Origin: Thamnaconus septentrionalis
Lineage: Eukaryota; Chordata; Actinopteri; Tetraodontiformes; Monacanthidae
Reading direction: 5' to 3'
Length of the DNA stretch: 64,000 nucleotides
Assembly: GCA_009823395.1 (NCBI GenBank)
Contig: CM020502.1
Location: 1,627,501 to 1,691,500 of the forward strand
Shown here: piece after piece, positions 10,916 to 24,068 of the stretch
How the letters are laid out: every line of letters begins with the position of its first letter
Numbering within the stretch: position 1 is the first letter of the stretch
Notes under the pieces: model-generated
The model's database searches: none
What the model saw: only the letters and a program-made list of their open reading frames with translations
What the model was told of the DNA's origin: nothing
Translations under genes and position numbers: made by a program

Positions 10916-11941
10916 TATCGGCCGGGCCCCCCTGTCCATCAGTCATTAGTTAAATGGCGAAACGATGCAGCTCCCAGTAGGACGGCAGTCTCATTTTGCC
11001 CACAATGACTCACACGGCCGGCAATGGTCTCCCCGCGAGCATCATCCATCTGCTCGTCCTCTGACTCACCCATCAGGAAGCTCTGGACACAATTTAACAC
11101 ATCGCTGTCATTCCTCAAAAACAAAAGGGGGGGTCTGTCTGCCTTTATCAATCTGCGTCAGCTGCAGAGACAGAGACAAATAAGCAGCTTCATGCGTGAT
11201 AATGAACTGAAGCTATTATTATTATTATTATTATCATTGTTGTTGTTATTATTATGTCAGAATTATGCAGATAACTAAATAATCCAATTCATAAAATATA
11301 AATATCTTAATTTTCCTTTTTTACTCTATAAATGTTTTTTTTTCCCAATTTCTTTATAATGAATATAATTTTCCTTCTCTTTGCATGATATTGTTGCTGT
11401 AATGTAGGATTAATATTGTATTTTCTTCTAAGATAGCTGCTTGACGCCCTTTCATAGCAAAAAAACAAAACAAAAAGCAAGGAATTGAATTTCTTTTCTT
11501 TGCAGGTGATCCGCTCCTGTGAGAGGATTCTGCTGTTTCTACATTCAGGCGCCGCCCCCTGTGCTAATCCACTAAACACGACGCACACTGTGTTTACAGC
11601 GCCCAAATAGAGCTTGTTTGCGTCCGAGTGAAGCGTTTCCATGCAAACCAGCAGACCAAACTAATAACCTGCCCGGGCGGTGATGATGCTCGATGGAAGT
11701 AATGTGTTGATGAGTAAGGGGGCAGAGGAGATGTAAGCCTCCCGCTCCGTCTGAGGCAGACAACACGTGTGACATTGTGGCTGTTCTGCCAAGATTTCCC
11801 ATTGAAAATTCTATGCTTTTAGCTCATACTAATTTTCCCAACTGCCTTTTGAGACAGAATCAAAATGATTCTTTTTTTTTTTTATGACCTTTGAAGCACT
11901 AGCTGTTGTTTTGACTGTGTTTTTTGACTGGCACGCTAGGC

Positions 11942-12490
11942 CAGAGGTGTAAAAAGTATTCACATTCTGTACTTGAGTAAAAGTAAGGATAGTGGTGTAA
12001 AAAAATACACTGGTAAAAGTTAAAGGAATGATTCAACTCCTTTACTCAAGTGAAAGGAAGAGAATACGGGTTTATGAAATATAAGAATAACAATAAGCAG
12101 TGTCATTTTGTACATGCTTCTTTTTCTCTGTAGTGAAAATGTAGTGAACATTGACTCCAAAGTTGAGGCGCTCTAAAAATAATCTCCCTCTAAACTATCA
12201 TCCACTTTTATATTGAGCTACACAACAGCATAGTTCAAATGGTTCGAATAGTTCAACAAATACTATAATAAATAATAAGTGAATTACTTTGTGCAGAATC
12301 TTTTAAAGACTTTTAAAAACAAAAGCAACCAGCATGTTTTTCCAATGTAAGGAGTAGAAATGACAGATATGTGTTTAGAAATTTAGGCAGTAAAAGTAAA
12401 AACTCGTCATAGAAAGAAATACTCAAGTAAAATACAGGTACCTGAAAAATGTACTTAAGTACAGTGACAAAGTATTTGTGCTTTGTTCTG
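11942..12490. mobile_element. Tol2-like hAT miniature element
   Basis: The left end CAGAGGTGTAAAAAGTATTC closely matches the known Tol2 terminus. ACTTGAGTAAAAGTAAG and similar subterminal GTAAAAGTA motifs follow. The right end (GTACTTAAGTACAGTGACAA then AGTATTTGTGCTTTGTTC) is the expected inverted type but has lost the final CACCTCTG. There is no coding capacity. The internal sequence resembles the copy at 1714-2145. The right boundary is approximate. Confidence 0.7.
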
Positions 12491-15045
12491 ATGCTAGCCT
12501 GAGACTTTGTGGGACTGAATTTTCCACACATTGCAGTGCATCTGAATCGCACGCCTCAGTTTTCACACCAATTTATAGTGTCGCTAGCTGGTTTCGGGAT
12601 TCCGCAGCCAGTCGGCTTCATTTTCACAGTAACGAGCAGGAAGTCACTGCTACCAGGTGCAGTTTAAACCCACAGGAGCGACTGCTACTCTAGCTACTAC
12701 TAATGAGATATGTTATTTTACTCAAGTCAGATTTCATTGATATAGCGTCGTTAATACATTCAAATGCAACACAAGATACTTCACAACATGAAACCAAAAA
12801 CAATGGTTAAAAAAAACAGCCCCTCTCCCATCCCAACAACACACACACCGGCACACTACACACACTTGAACACATATAAAAGAGAAGTCAACTAGTTTTG
12901 ATGCGAGTTTAAACAATTGTAATTCTGAAGCCCACCCATCCTCACCTCTCCTCCCTCTTTTCCTGCATAATAATTTTCATACGACCCCTAATAATAGAAC
13001 CGCTAACATTAGCCTGTAAAGATCAACCACACATGCTGAGCACATATCATGACACATGACCAAAAAAAATAATAAATTCCATATGTCGGAGCAGAAGTCA
13101 TTATTATGCAGCCCAGATGAGGGGGAACCATAAAAAACGAGCGGCACTTGAGCTGCTTAATGTCCACAACGCATATCTGCATGATGTATTGAACACAAGT
13201 AGTTATGTTAATGAGGTCATTAATTAAGCTAATTCACATTCATTAGCAAATAATTCCATGTCAGCATACTTGTCTCACCATAATGGCCAGTATTAATGGG
13301 AGCTGGGCGTCTTTACTTATTGAGGAGCTACAGCAGCTTGGTGAAAATGGTTTGCCTGCTCATTAATATCTAAATTTATCCAGCGAGGTGTTTCAGATGC
13401 TAATTAGTTCTCCACTCCGCTGGCGGTGGGATAGAGATGCTAACTTTAGTCGTGCCCCAAATCGCACTTTTCTGTTGGTGTTCCGCGAATGCAGTAGCTC
13501 TCAGTGTGGTGGATTTCTCGTGCGACGAACAAATTTTGACATGGGATTGTGTTGTTGTTGGGTGGTGTTTTTCTAAACGGATGCTACACTGCTGTTTTGT
13601 ACATACTGGAAGTTATCAACTGTTTTTGCCAATATCATATCTTAATCTTGATAATTTTATTTGGACTGTTTTGGACTTGCAAGGTGCAAACTCATGACAA
13701 ATACAGTACCATTACCACACTTAACTCAAACATACCCCACAATGTCAGTACATTGATAAAGTTTTGCCGCAGTAGCTAGGAAGATGTTAGGTAGCGAGTG
13801 GTTGTTGCAACTATTCAGCGACGTCACCAATATAGCATTGGTAGGTGTAGGGTGTGAAGTGGTCATTGTTTGCTTACACAGTTTTTAGACTGAATCCGCT
13901 GCCTTTTTCACTCGTCTGTGTAAACAGTCTAATCCAAAAGTTTCTGGATTAATCTGTGTGAACTTGAAAGTGGGGGCAAACCTGCTGCCTGATACTGACA
14001 TTGCGATCATCAGTCTTGCCAACCTCAAACAGAAAGATTCGACAGGAAACGACCAGCGGCTAAAGAGACTAGCTTGAATCCTGCAGAAGTGGCAGTTGTA
14101 CCTGGCATGGATTGTATTTTCACTTTAAAAGGAGAACACAGAAAAGCACTCAAGGCTTTTGCTGATGGTAAAGACATTCCCATTGTGCTATGACTGGCTT
14201 TGGCACAAGATTAGTTTCACACATTGCTGTGTTTTTGCCAACAACAGGGCGATGATGTAACGCAACGTTAAATCTACGACTAAAGGTGATGAAAGACTGG
14301 ACTGATTGGTCCAGTGCAACGTGATAAAGAGGAGTTTGGTCCAATAACCTCCCAAGACTTGCCAAACACTTCCTATGGGCTCTTTGTCCGATGGATGTGT
14401 TAAACCAAAAGTACCATGCCGCGTTGGTCGAAAAACCTGATAAAACATTTCAAAAGCTGCATCTTTTTGCTGTATTTCTGTGTTCCCAGCTCCTGCCGAT
14501 GCTCAAGTCTTTTTTTTTTTTCCAAAGTTTGTTTTAATAAATGCCTTTTGTTTTTTTGTGTTTTTATGCTTTGTGTGTCCTTCTGCAGAAACCGTGTGAC
14601 TGTAAAAGTCACCCGCTCGGGGTGAGCCCACTCAATGGTTTTGATGTACAAGAGAAGCAGCAGCAAAAAACAGTGGCGACCTTCTCGGAGGCCTCCAGCT
14701 GTTTGCCGCATAATGAAGATGGCCGACGTTTAGGAGTTTAGAATGTGTGCGTTTATGCGAGAATTCTATATCATTACTGTTTTTGTTGTTTTTTAAAAAA
14801 TTTTCCCCTCCTACGAAACGCACTTGAAGACGTGTGTGAGATTAAATGAGCAAGTCTCTCGCCCCCCCGACATCCGCCCACGCCGTGTCTCAGGGTTCTG
14901 CAGCTCAACCCCTAATGAGGCCGGCCTCCTTTTGTTAGGTTCAGACAAACGTTTTCACGTATTTTTTTTGTAGCTGTTGTTTCTTGTCGAATCAGTAAAA
15001 GGCGCCTTGATAACTTTATCAGCAACCTTCCTTTCATCATATTCA
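12491..15045. other. Intergenic spacer
   Basis: No gene is visible. 12726-12900 resembles an eroded reverse-oriented LINE 3' tail. 13080-13420 is a low-repeat, TAAT-rich stretch listed separately. The remainder is unique sequence with homopolymer runs. Confidence 0.5.
13080..13420. other. Candidate conserved noncoding element
   Basis: This stretch lacks microsatellites and open frames. It is dense in TAAT/ATTA homeodomain-type cores, for example GTCATTAATTAAGCTAATTC and TTAATGAGGTCATTAATTAA. That composition is typical of developmental enhancers in vertebrates, but no alignment was possible, so this is only a candidate. Confidence 0.25.
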
Positions 15046-15480
15046 AGATTCAGATTCAAAACATTTATTGTCATATGCACAGTAAAGTAACTAAGTAAAG
15101 TATAGTATAACGACTAAGTATAGAAAAGACAATTAAAAATATACAAAAATGTGCAAAAAACAAAATGTACTAAATAATAGAATGCAAAAACAACATAATT
15201 TTAAAAAGGACAAATGTAAACGTAAATGTAAACAGACAACTGTGCATGTGCAAATGTGGATGTAACCAGTGCGGTTGTGCATGTGCAAACTGTGCAGTTA
15301 TGGGGAATGTAGTCCCTGATGATTGTAGTACTCCTATTTGCTGTTTAGGAGTCTGGCTGCAGTGGGGATGAAAGAGCTTTTTAGCCTGGTTGTCCTGCAG
15401 CTGACACTTCCGTACCTCCGGCCAGAGGGCAGAAGTGTGAACAGTCCATGCTGGGGGTGGGTGTGGCCTTTGAGGATGGT
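15046..15480 (+). mobile_element. Interspersed teleost repeat (LINE-derived 3' region)
   Basis: The stretch starts with AACATTTATTGTCATATGCA and later holds GAGTCTGGCTGCAGTGGGGA, CCAGAGGGCAGAAGTGTGAA and CAGTCCATGCTGGGGG. This order of blocks (FATTGTCATA head, then 'gagtctg...aagagc...ccagagggcag...gaacagtcc') recurs widely in fish genomes. The family assignment is from memory. Confidence 0.55.
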
Positions 15481-17216
15481 GGCGGCTGTTGTTTATCGTT
15501 TTTACATATTCAGATTAAATCATGTTCCGTTATGAACCTGCATACGTGGAATTTGCATGGGACAACAGCACACGCCTTGCAAAGAAAAGAATTAAGATGA
15601 GTGCAAAGAGTGAATTAAAAAGAAATAAAGAGTGTGACCCCTTTGTAAGTAGCATAAATTGTCTCTCAGAAAAGTCCGCTGGTTAAGCTAACTGTCAGAA
15701 CTGTCAGAACGTTAGCGTCGCGCCTCCCCCTGCACAGCTTATGATTGGACGGTGACCGTTGGGGGAGGAGGGGCCTAGCGGCGGCACATTCGGCCTCCTT
15801 CGACTTGTTCCCGCAGTTCCTTTTTCCAAATGAAACTGAGTCACGAACGGTCAACAATAAATCAGTTTTACGTCAAACTTCTTTTCAAAGGAGTTTTTTC
15901 TTAAATTTAAAAATGTATATTGCTGCGTGGGCGGCACTTTCTGTTCCTGGCTGCAGGCCCATGAAAGGAGCTCGCACGTACTGCTCGTCTAACATTCTTT
16001 TTTACTTTTTTTAAAAGAATCAAATGCAAAGGAGTTTCTGCTCTGCCTTCTTTTCTAACCCTCCCACCACCACCACCACCACCACCACCAACCCCCCTTT
16101 TTCTCCGCCTCTGCTGCCGAAAGGAGCTCGACCTGACTCAACCTGCTGCTCCCCGCCGAGTCGGCCGCTCGCATAAATATTTCAGCAGATGTTTGCTTAT
16201 TGCACGGTGAACCCTTTCCCAGGCCTGTGCCGCCACCACACACACACATCTCCTACTTCTTCTTACTGTACACCTATATCTACCCCCACTGGTGCACGTG
16301 CCACCACACACACACCACACACACACACACACACTCGATTGAGAGTTTTTACACACGCACGCACACTGTAATCTGATGACTTTGGATGCTAATGAGCCAT
16401 TGTAGTGTTTAGCCGACATGCATGACGGGTGTCGGAGGGGTTGCAACCACCGCCTGCTTTTAATGATGTTTATTGGGCACACGTCTGAACGCTGAGAGAG
16501 GAGGTGCCGTTCATTTCTACACAGGGAGGGAGGGGCGAGGCATCAGGGCACACCCCCCCTCCCCCACCCCCCTCCATCCCCTGCTAACAGCGCTGTGTCA
16601 CGACGCGCGGCGTCGCTTGATTAAAAAGAAACACAAACGCGGCGCCTCCCGTCTTTCGAGCGACGCATTCTAATCGTCGCTCTCTTGTCTTGACGTGTCG
16701 GAGCGTGCTCCTCACTTCTCCTCTGACTGGCGACAGAGGTGGGGGAGGGGAGGTGCGGGGGCAAGGAGGGAAAGCTCGGAGATAATTAGCAGCGTGACCT
16801 GCAGATTTTTCTTCATCTCTGAGGAGGCCTGAGGGTCGGTTCATGGCAGTGGGCAGCAGGTGGCGCACTCATATATATCAGCTACACACCAATACGACTG
16901 AATCTCGACTGCTAATCTTTTTTTTTTACTAAGGAGACGGCAGCAGCAGAATGACAGGAAGGAGAACTACGCTAGCACGCTAGCCGCTCCGTGCAAACAG
17001 CCTCGACCTCTGGCCTCATCCAAGCGGGTGAGGCCCCTTCTCATGATGAAAGGGTGCGAGCTGAGCGACAATCAGTGCACTGATTAGCCGCAAAAGGGCT
17101 GGTCTGATTGCCTTCGCACGACTCATCTGTCAGCCAGGAGCTGGGGATTCTGGGTAGGGATGGAGCGAGGGGAGCGGCATCTGTCGCCTCGCTGCAGCAA
17201 AGGTCATGGCTTCTCA

Positions 17217-17252
<36 letters not shown>

Positions 17253-18047
17253 CGCGCACTCCTGCGTCATTTCCGTGCCCGTTCGCAAAAATACGCCACC
17301 TTTAATCGAACAGTCTTTGCCCCTAGTGGCCGCTTTCAGCCGCGCATGTCTGGAACACCTGGTGTAGCTGTTCTGGGGCTTTTAAAATAGCGCTAATATT
17401 GATTGTTTATTTTCTTATCGGCACTGGCTGAGAGGACTTTGCGTTGTTGTAGGAGGTAAGCCTCCTGCTCCTCCCTGCTGCTTTAAGGCCCCAGAATGAA
17501 AAGCAGAGTCGCTGCAAAGGTCCTAAAATAATTCACATTTGACACTTTTCAATATGGCCACATAGTAGAAAGGACACACACACAACTTAATTTTAGTGAC
17601 TTTATCCATCTTAAAACATGCATCTGTATTTTTTTTCAAATTATTTTTAAAATGAAAATACCATTTCAAGCCAGTAGGTCTTTTTTTTTTTTTTTTTAAA
17701 TCCTTCCACTCTGGTCCTTTTTCATGCGAGTTTGACCACTGGCGCCCCCGGTGGATGAAAAGGGCGTGCGCAGCGTGGCGGACGCTTTTTCAAGCGACTC
17801 CCATCTGCGATAAACCTGGGAAACCTATTCAATTTGTTTCCTGTTAGGATTTTGGTTGGTCAGATTCTTGATTGCTGTTTGTTCTCCGAGTGCCTCTCTG
17901 ATGCCCTGTCAGTCTATCCCACTACGAAAAAGAAAAAAACAACAACCTGCCTCACTTCATCGTCTCCCGCCTCTCTCTCTCTCTCTCGTCTCCTTTCATC
18001 CGTCCAGACACCCCCTACCAACTTTATTTCCCAAGCCTTGTCTCGCT

Positions 18048-18102
<55 letters not shown>

Positions 18103-20980
18103 CTTCCGCCGTCTCCATTTTAATTAAACAAAGCCCCTCCGAGTGGGAGGCTGCGGCAGACAGGCAGGCAGGCAGGCAGGCCGAGCTGAAGGTAATGTGG
18201 TTATTGGTGTCACTTTTCAGGAGCGAAGGGAAGGCAGAGCTCCTCCAGAGGACTGTGGTGGAGGGGGGGAACGTTGGGGGGGTAATGAGCGGAGGAGCCG
18301 AGGCCTGTTTGTCAGGATCGCCGCTTCCATTTGTCGGCGCCAGGAGGGCGCACGTCTCGCCCTTTTTAGTTCACCTTTGATTTGCGGAACTCTCCAAACA
18401 TTAGCGGCTACGCTCGAAGCACGACTGTGCGAAGCCACCGGTGGCGGTGAAGTCATTGCACGCGCATTAATTTAAATGCCTGTGGGTAAAGCTCCTCAAA
18501 GCGTTCAGAACCTATAAGATTCGAAGGGAGTAGAAATTCTGGACGTAAACGGAGCTCCGGTGTGGCTTCCGACCGATGCTGATTGCGGGAGCTCTGTTGG
18601 AGGCTCCACCTTCTCTCAGCACAGGTGGCGTAACTTTGGAACTCGTTGCCCGCAGATGTAAAGCTCCAGACTGACAATAATGGGCTCAGCAGAGGACAGG
18701 ACACAGGGTTAAACATCCTAAACATCACGTCAACAGAGGTCACGTCTAGATTCCCATTCCATTTCTTTTATCACACGTCGGGTTTAACTGGGTTTCAGAT
18801 GAGTTTGTATTGAGAAAAATAGGCAGTTTTGGAAGCTAGCACTAGTTAGCTTTAGCACTCCAAGGTAGTGATGGATATGTCAACTAAATTTAAAAAAAGA
18901 AGAAGAAGAAGGAATAATTGACAGAATGTGAGATGACTTAATTTGGGGGATTTTCAGTCTGTTAGTCGGAGTTAATCAGATTATTGAGGAAACCAATCAG
19001 CAACCTTTGAAGATAAAGAGGAGGGGCTATAACCAGGGTTTAGATCTCTGTCTTAATCAGGTGATTTATCATGTGGAGTCTGGGATAAAAAAAAATAAAT
19101 GGAAAAATATTTTATCGTGTGGCCATTAGATTAATAAAACAATGTTGTTGTTGTTCCCCCTTGCATTAAGTAGTGCATTTGTATTGAAGGGGTCCTTTAA
19201 AAGTTGCCTGTGTGACTCCTTCTTCTGATCCCCCAATAATTCAGCCCGCAGCTCATCCGGCCTCCTCGTCGAGGCTTTTAGCAACTTTCATCTCAAACAG
19301 TAGCTGTAATGTCTGAAATTACAGCCTTAATGATTTATTGACGTTAAAACTGCGGCGCCCAGCAATTTTTTTTTATTGTATTTTTTTTCTTATCTTTGAT
19401 CAGTTATTTCTCCTCCTGGGCCTTACTCAGGAGAAGTGCGCCGCGCCGCGCGCTCGGCTACTTCTGCATCTCTCAGCAGCGGCGTAATATACTCCAGAGG
19501 TGATAAATGATCTAATCCGAGGAAGAACAACATTTCACTCCTCCTCCCCCGTGGGCAGCAGATGAGACAATCAACTCCTCATACTCGCGTCTGCATTGTG
19601 ATTTAGCGACGAGCTCGCCAGCTCACTCGAAACTGCTTACCTTTATCGCTGCGGCCGCGTCGCTTAGTCAGCATTAGCCTCGCGCAAATGTGAATGCGGC
19701 CGCGTGCGAAAGTAACAGTTTTGACTTTTGAAGTGTTTATCTTTTGAGCTTTATTTGCTTTTGCGTGCGTTTAATCTATCATCACACCCCCTCCACCCAC
19801 ACCCCCCCCACCACCGCTGTGGCCCTGACAACTTTGACACCGAGGTAATAAAAGCATCACTTTTAAGTAAACCCCCGGCGTAGGGTGTCAAGTCGAGCAG
19901 TCTATGCCGCGTCTGACCACTTGGTGGCAGCGTGAGAACACCACAGCGCTCTGATTTGAAAACTCTTCCACTTTCTCCTCCAGGCCTCCGTATGACGTAA
20001 TTCTTCTGAGGGCCTCCGAAGGTTTAGAGATCGAAGTTAAAATGTGCGTCTGAGGAAAGTTTTAACCTACATCAAACAGCTTAAGGATTTTAACCTTAAG
20101 CCAAGTTCAGTCCAATTTAAACGACCCCTGTGTGACAAATTTAAGATGATCCTTTGGCACAAAATGGACTACACATGTGGGGTAAATATAAGTCTTGGTT
20201 TCTAAAAAGTCACAAAAAATAATAATTACTGCATTTAAGTTTACGTAAAAACAGTTTTGTTGGTGAGCCATCACGTAACTATGGTAGCATCAGGAAGCAG
20301 GGATGGACATTAGCGTTCCCTGCATTATGCTTTCTTAGCACTTGGTGCTACTAAATGCTCTGTACTTGGCCCTCTGAATGAAAGGAAAGCATCAAGATTG
20401 TTTCAGAGTTTTAGAGTTAGACATTATAACCATAATGATAACGACGTGATGCTTGCTTAACTGATGTTGTGAAAAATGCAGGGAGCTCGTCGTCCCTACA
20501 CTCAGTTAACATGGCCTTTCAAAGCCGGATATCTGAAATCCATGAAGTGCATCAACAGAAGAGAGAAAAATGTCTTGATAAACAAGAAAAAAATGAAAGC
20601 GATGAAAGCGCCAGTAGCATTGCGAGGCTAAAAAACATCCAACCAGTGAACCTTGCTGTGCAGCTCAGGGAACACTGGGATTGATTCATTTATTTTTGGT
20701 CTGCTGTACTTGATACCAGACAAGGTCCTCGGCACGCGTTCGTCCGGAGTTAAGACGTCGGGCGCCCCTGTGATATATTGGCCACCAGCTCAAAGAAACA
20801 AAGGAAAAGCACAGCGGAGTCGGCGTTGTCCCCGGAGGATGTTGAACAGAGAAGCTGAGAAGTTTTAATTCTTTAAATCTGGCCACGCACGCAGCAGCCC
20901 ATCTCCATTCTGATTGGCCAGCTGCTGATGCTGCAAAGGTGCAGGTGGCATGACGGCGCAAAGCTCTGCACCTCCGTGAA
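15481..20980. other. Intergenic spacer
   Basis: I find no supported gene. It contains (ACC)n at 16065-16090, (CA)n near 16311-16335, (TG)n at 17221-17248 and (CT)n at 18049-18099. It also has a short (GGCA)n run near 18160 and a CpG-rich patch near 19438-19480. Open frames here are short and lack splice context or similarity that I recognise. Confidence 0.5.
18049..18099. repeat. (CT)n microsatellite
   Basis: About 25 CT units, preceded by a shorter CT run near 17971-17987. Confidence 0.95.
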
Positions 20981-21200
20981 CAGAATCAGAATCGCTTTGT
21001 TGTCGTTTCTAGGTACAACAAAACTGAGGCAGCAGCTCTCAGATCCAGCAGTTAAAGTGCGAAAGTTTGAAAGTTTAAAAGGAGGCAGCAAAAACAATAA
21101 GATAAAATAAGGAAATAAGAAAGACAACTAAAGAAACATATAAAGTTCAGTTTAAAATATGCAGTGCAATGAAATTCAACACAGGATTGTTGCCAGATGC
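20981..21200 (+). repeat. Interspersed repeat fragment (CAGAATCAGAATCGCTTTGT head)
   Basis: The head and the following GTACAACAAAACTGAGGCAG match a fish interspersed repeat that begins 'cagaatcagaatc(g)ctttattgtc'. The tail degrades into A-rich sequence. The boundaries are approximate. Confidence 0.45.
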
Positions 21201-22221
21201 AGAAAGTCGGCGCTTTAAAAAAAAAATATATATAGAAGATATACACAGCCAGCTGCTTACAAACCTGCTGCTAATGCTAAATGCTAAAGTTGTGTTCGTT
21301 TCCAGCAGGCCGGGGATACAGAGCTGCGGCGAGGGCGTCCCTCAGCGGGAACAAGCGTTTCTGCTGAGCTGCTGATTGGCTTTGGCTAACGCTGACGTTA
21401 ACGTTTGGCTAACACCTTACTGTTTGCCGTTTCTCAATCACAAACTCCGACCTCAACCGTCCCCCTCATTTGCACAAAGGCCACGAGTGCTCTCCCTTCT
21501 GCACGCCGACCTCTGGGTTGCCCCCTTCAGTCTGTGTACATTTATTTATTTATTTCTTTGATCTGTGTTCGGTGGCTTTCGGGTTACTATAGTGACGCCA
21601 CGTGGGCGAACGGAGGGGGTGAAGATGAAGATGAAAGGCGCTAGGAGAGCCGTAATCAGATTGTCTCCTCCGCTCGCGCCTCGGATCCGTCTTCTCCCCT
21701 CCGTCAGCTCCGCGTCCGCGCCCCCCCCCCAGCAACCACGGACGTCATGAATCACAATCGGCCAACGAGTCACCTTTCATCACTCATGAAGACCCCCCCC
21801 CAATGCCGGAATGGTCGGGGCAGGGAAGGGACCGTTCGGCCAGTCCGAGCCCGGATCCCACCGTGAATCTCTCTGCGATCTTAAATGAAGACGGATGAGA
21901 GGTTAACGCTGCAATGATTCTGTTTTACAGGCCGCTCGCTGCCACTTTCCTCCACAGGGGGAAAACCCCCGGTGAGGGGAAAGGCCACAACTTACGGGGG
22001 GGTGAAGTCGGCAGAGCAGGGACTCCCGCTCGCCCAGCTGACCTGCTTTTGTGTTGTTTATTGAGTGCGCTTCTGTGTGTGTGTGCGTTTGCGTCAGCCT
22101 CCCCCGCCCCTCCTCAAGAGGTCGTACTGGAGCCGAGAACTAGAGCAGATGTGCCACCCCGGAGTACCGAAGCACCAACAGGCGCTCAGTCAAAACAGTC
22201 AGGGTAAGAGGTGCAGGGAAA
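21201..22221. other. Intergenic spacer left of the duplication cluster
   Basis: I see no gene. A C-rich stretch occurs at 21720-21732 and an exon-like frame at 22121-22203 (see findings). Neither is supported enough to call. Confidence 0.4.
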
Positions 22222-24068
22222 AGAATAATCATAACGGGTTCTCTGAAATCTGTTGTTTGCTTTGCTGCCTGACCTCATGACAGTGAGAAGCTGTGAGCTC
22301 TCGGAAACCCAGCAGGTAGTTTGGATTTCGCACATTTTTTATTTAGTTACACACCCCTAAATACAACAGTGTTTGGTTGTTGCATTGCTGTTGTTCCTAA
22401 CAACGTTGCTCTTGGTGAAAAGATAAAACGGACCCTTGATGAATCAGTGACGGTCAAAGGAGACTCCAATGCAACAGTCGCGATTTTCAACAACGCTGTC
22501 GTCTTCTTACATGTTGGACTCTTAAAATGATTGCCCGATTCGCAATCTGGGTCTGAAAGCTCAAAACAAAACGTGGTACCTTGGAGGTTCCAGCGGTCTA
22601 GTTAACACATTTTACATCTTCAGTTTGCCAGACTTGAAAATACAGAGTTAAATAAGACACTTCGATAGGCGTGCAACACAGCTTGCATTGTTGCCTTGCA
22701 AGGGTTGTGGGTTTGATTCCTGCATCTGGGGACTTTCTCTGTGGAGTTTGCATGTTCTGACTCTGTCCTCGTGGGTTCTGTTTTTGTTCTCCAGCTTCCT
22801 CTCGCAGTCCAAAGACATCCGCGGTAGGATAATTGAAAACTAAATTGTCTGGAGGTGTGACTTGTTTTATTTTGGCCCTGTGATAACCTGGCAGTTAATC
22901 CAGGTTGTGACCCAGACCTCGATACCAAAGATAGATTCCACCACCCCTGAGACCACGTGTAGGAGGTGCTCTGATGCATGCATGAACGAATGGATGGATG
23001 GATGGTGTTACCTGGTAGAGAAAGGCAGAATTTTGGTCCTCGTTATTTGGGTCTTGGCTGAGGTTTACCTGAAAAGTTGTTGACCAGATCAAAATCTATT
23101 TTCGGCAAGTTCCAGATTAGGAAAAAACAAAATGGCAATGGCAGTGGACTCTGTCTACTTTGGTCTAATTCATGAAGTGAGGTGAGGTGGGCTGGCGGGA
23201 GACAGCTAGCAGGTGTGAGTGAGCCCTAAAGCAGCACCTGGGCGTTTTGGGAAATATGCAATTTGCTTTTTCTAGCCAAAGTACAAAAAAATAAATAAGT
23301 CAATGTAGCCAGAGGTAAGAAGAGCCAGAGGTAAGGTATAAGGTAAGAAAAGGGTTAGAAAAAAAACAAAAACAAAAGCAAAGAAGCAATTGAGCTTGTC
23401 TGCCGTTTGTTTATTTTTGGGGTTAGTGCAGTGCAGGTTGTTTACCAGGGTCGCCTGCCAGCCCCGAGACACGCCGGTATCACTGCACGCCGTTTGGCCC
23501 TTGTCCTCCTCTCCGGGCACCCGAGCGTGTTAGTGACGGCGGCAGCAGGAGTGGAAAGTTGGACATCTGGAACGCCGGGCCGACACTACACACTCGCAAA
23601 CACTCCGCCCGCTGACGTCGCATGCATCTGCCATTGGGCGGTGGACGCGTTATGATTCGCTGCTCATGCGTGGCGGAGCTTGGGGCTCACCGGAGGCTGC
23701 CAACCAAATGTCTGGCCATATGGATTGGAACCAGCGCTCCTCCCAGGTACACGCCTCTTGCCGTCGCCCACCTGCTGACTCGCTGATTCTTTTCAATGAA
23801 TCGCTGAGTTCGCCCGCACCCAAGTCGAAATTCCATCCTGGTCGTCCCCGGCGTCTCTCTCCCACTTTTACTTCATAGCTCCTGCTTAGAGACACGGAGG
23901 GAGCGGCGGGCGCTTCATTATTCCCACGCTGCAAAAGAAAAGATGCTGTTTTATAAAGAATTATAGGGGGAAATAAGAGATAAAACTGGCAAGCTGCCAC
24001 CATGTGTGGAGAGCCCAGTTCAAACATGAACTTCTCAACATGGTCGCTCACTCAACTTCCCCTCAAAT
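22222..24068. repeat. Segmental duplication, unit A copy 1
   Basis: This 1847-bp segment starts AGAATAATCATAAC and ends CTTCCCCTCAAAT. It abuts copy 2 directly at 24069. It contains an eroded LINE-type 3' tail ending in (ATGG)n at about 22640-23006. Copy 1 and copy 3 differ by scattered 1-3 base indels and few substitutions. There is no coding content that survives across copies. Confidence 0.92.

Noticed and set aside
22680..22740. GTGGGTTTGATTCCTGC resembling a tRNA T-loop / B box
   Set aside because: The stretch belongs to the LINE-type 3' tail. No acceptor, D or anticodon stems can be drawn around it.
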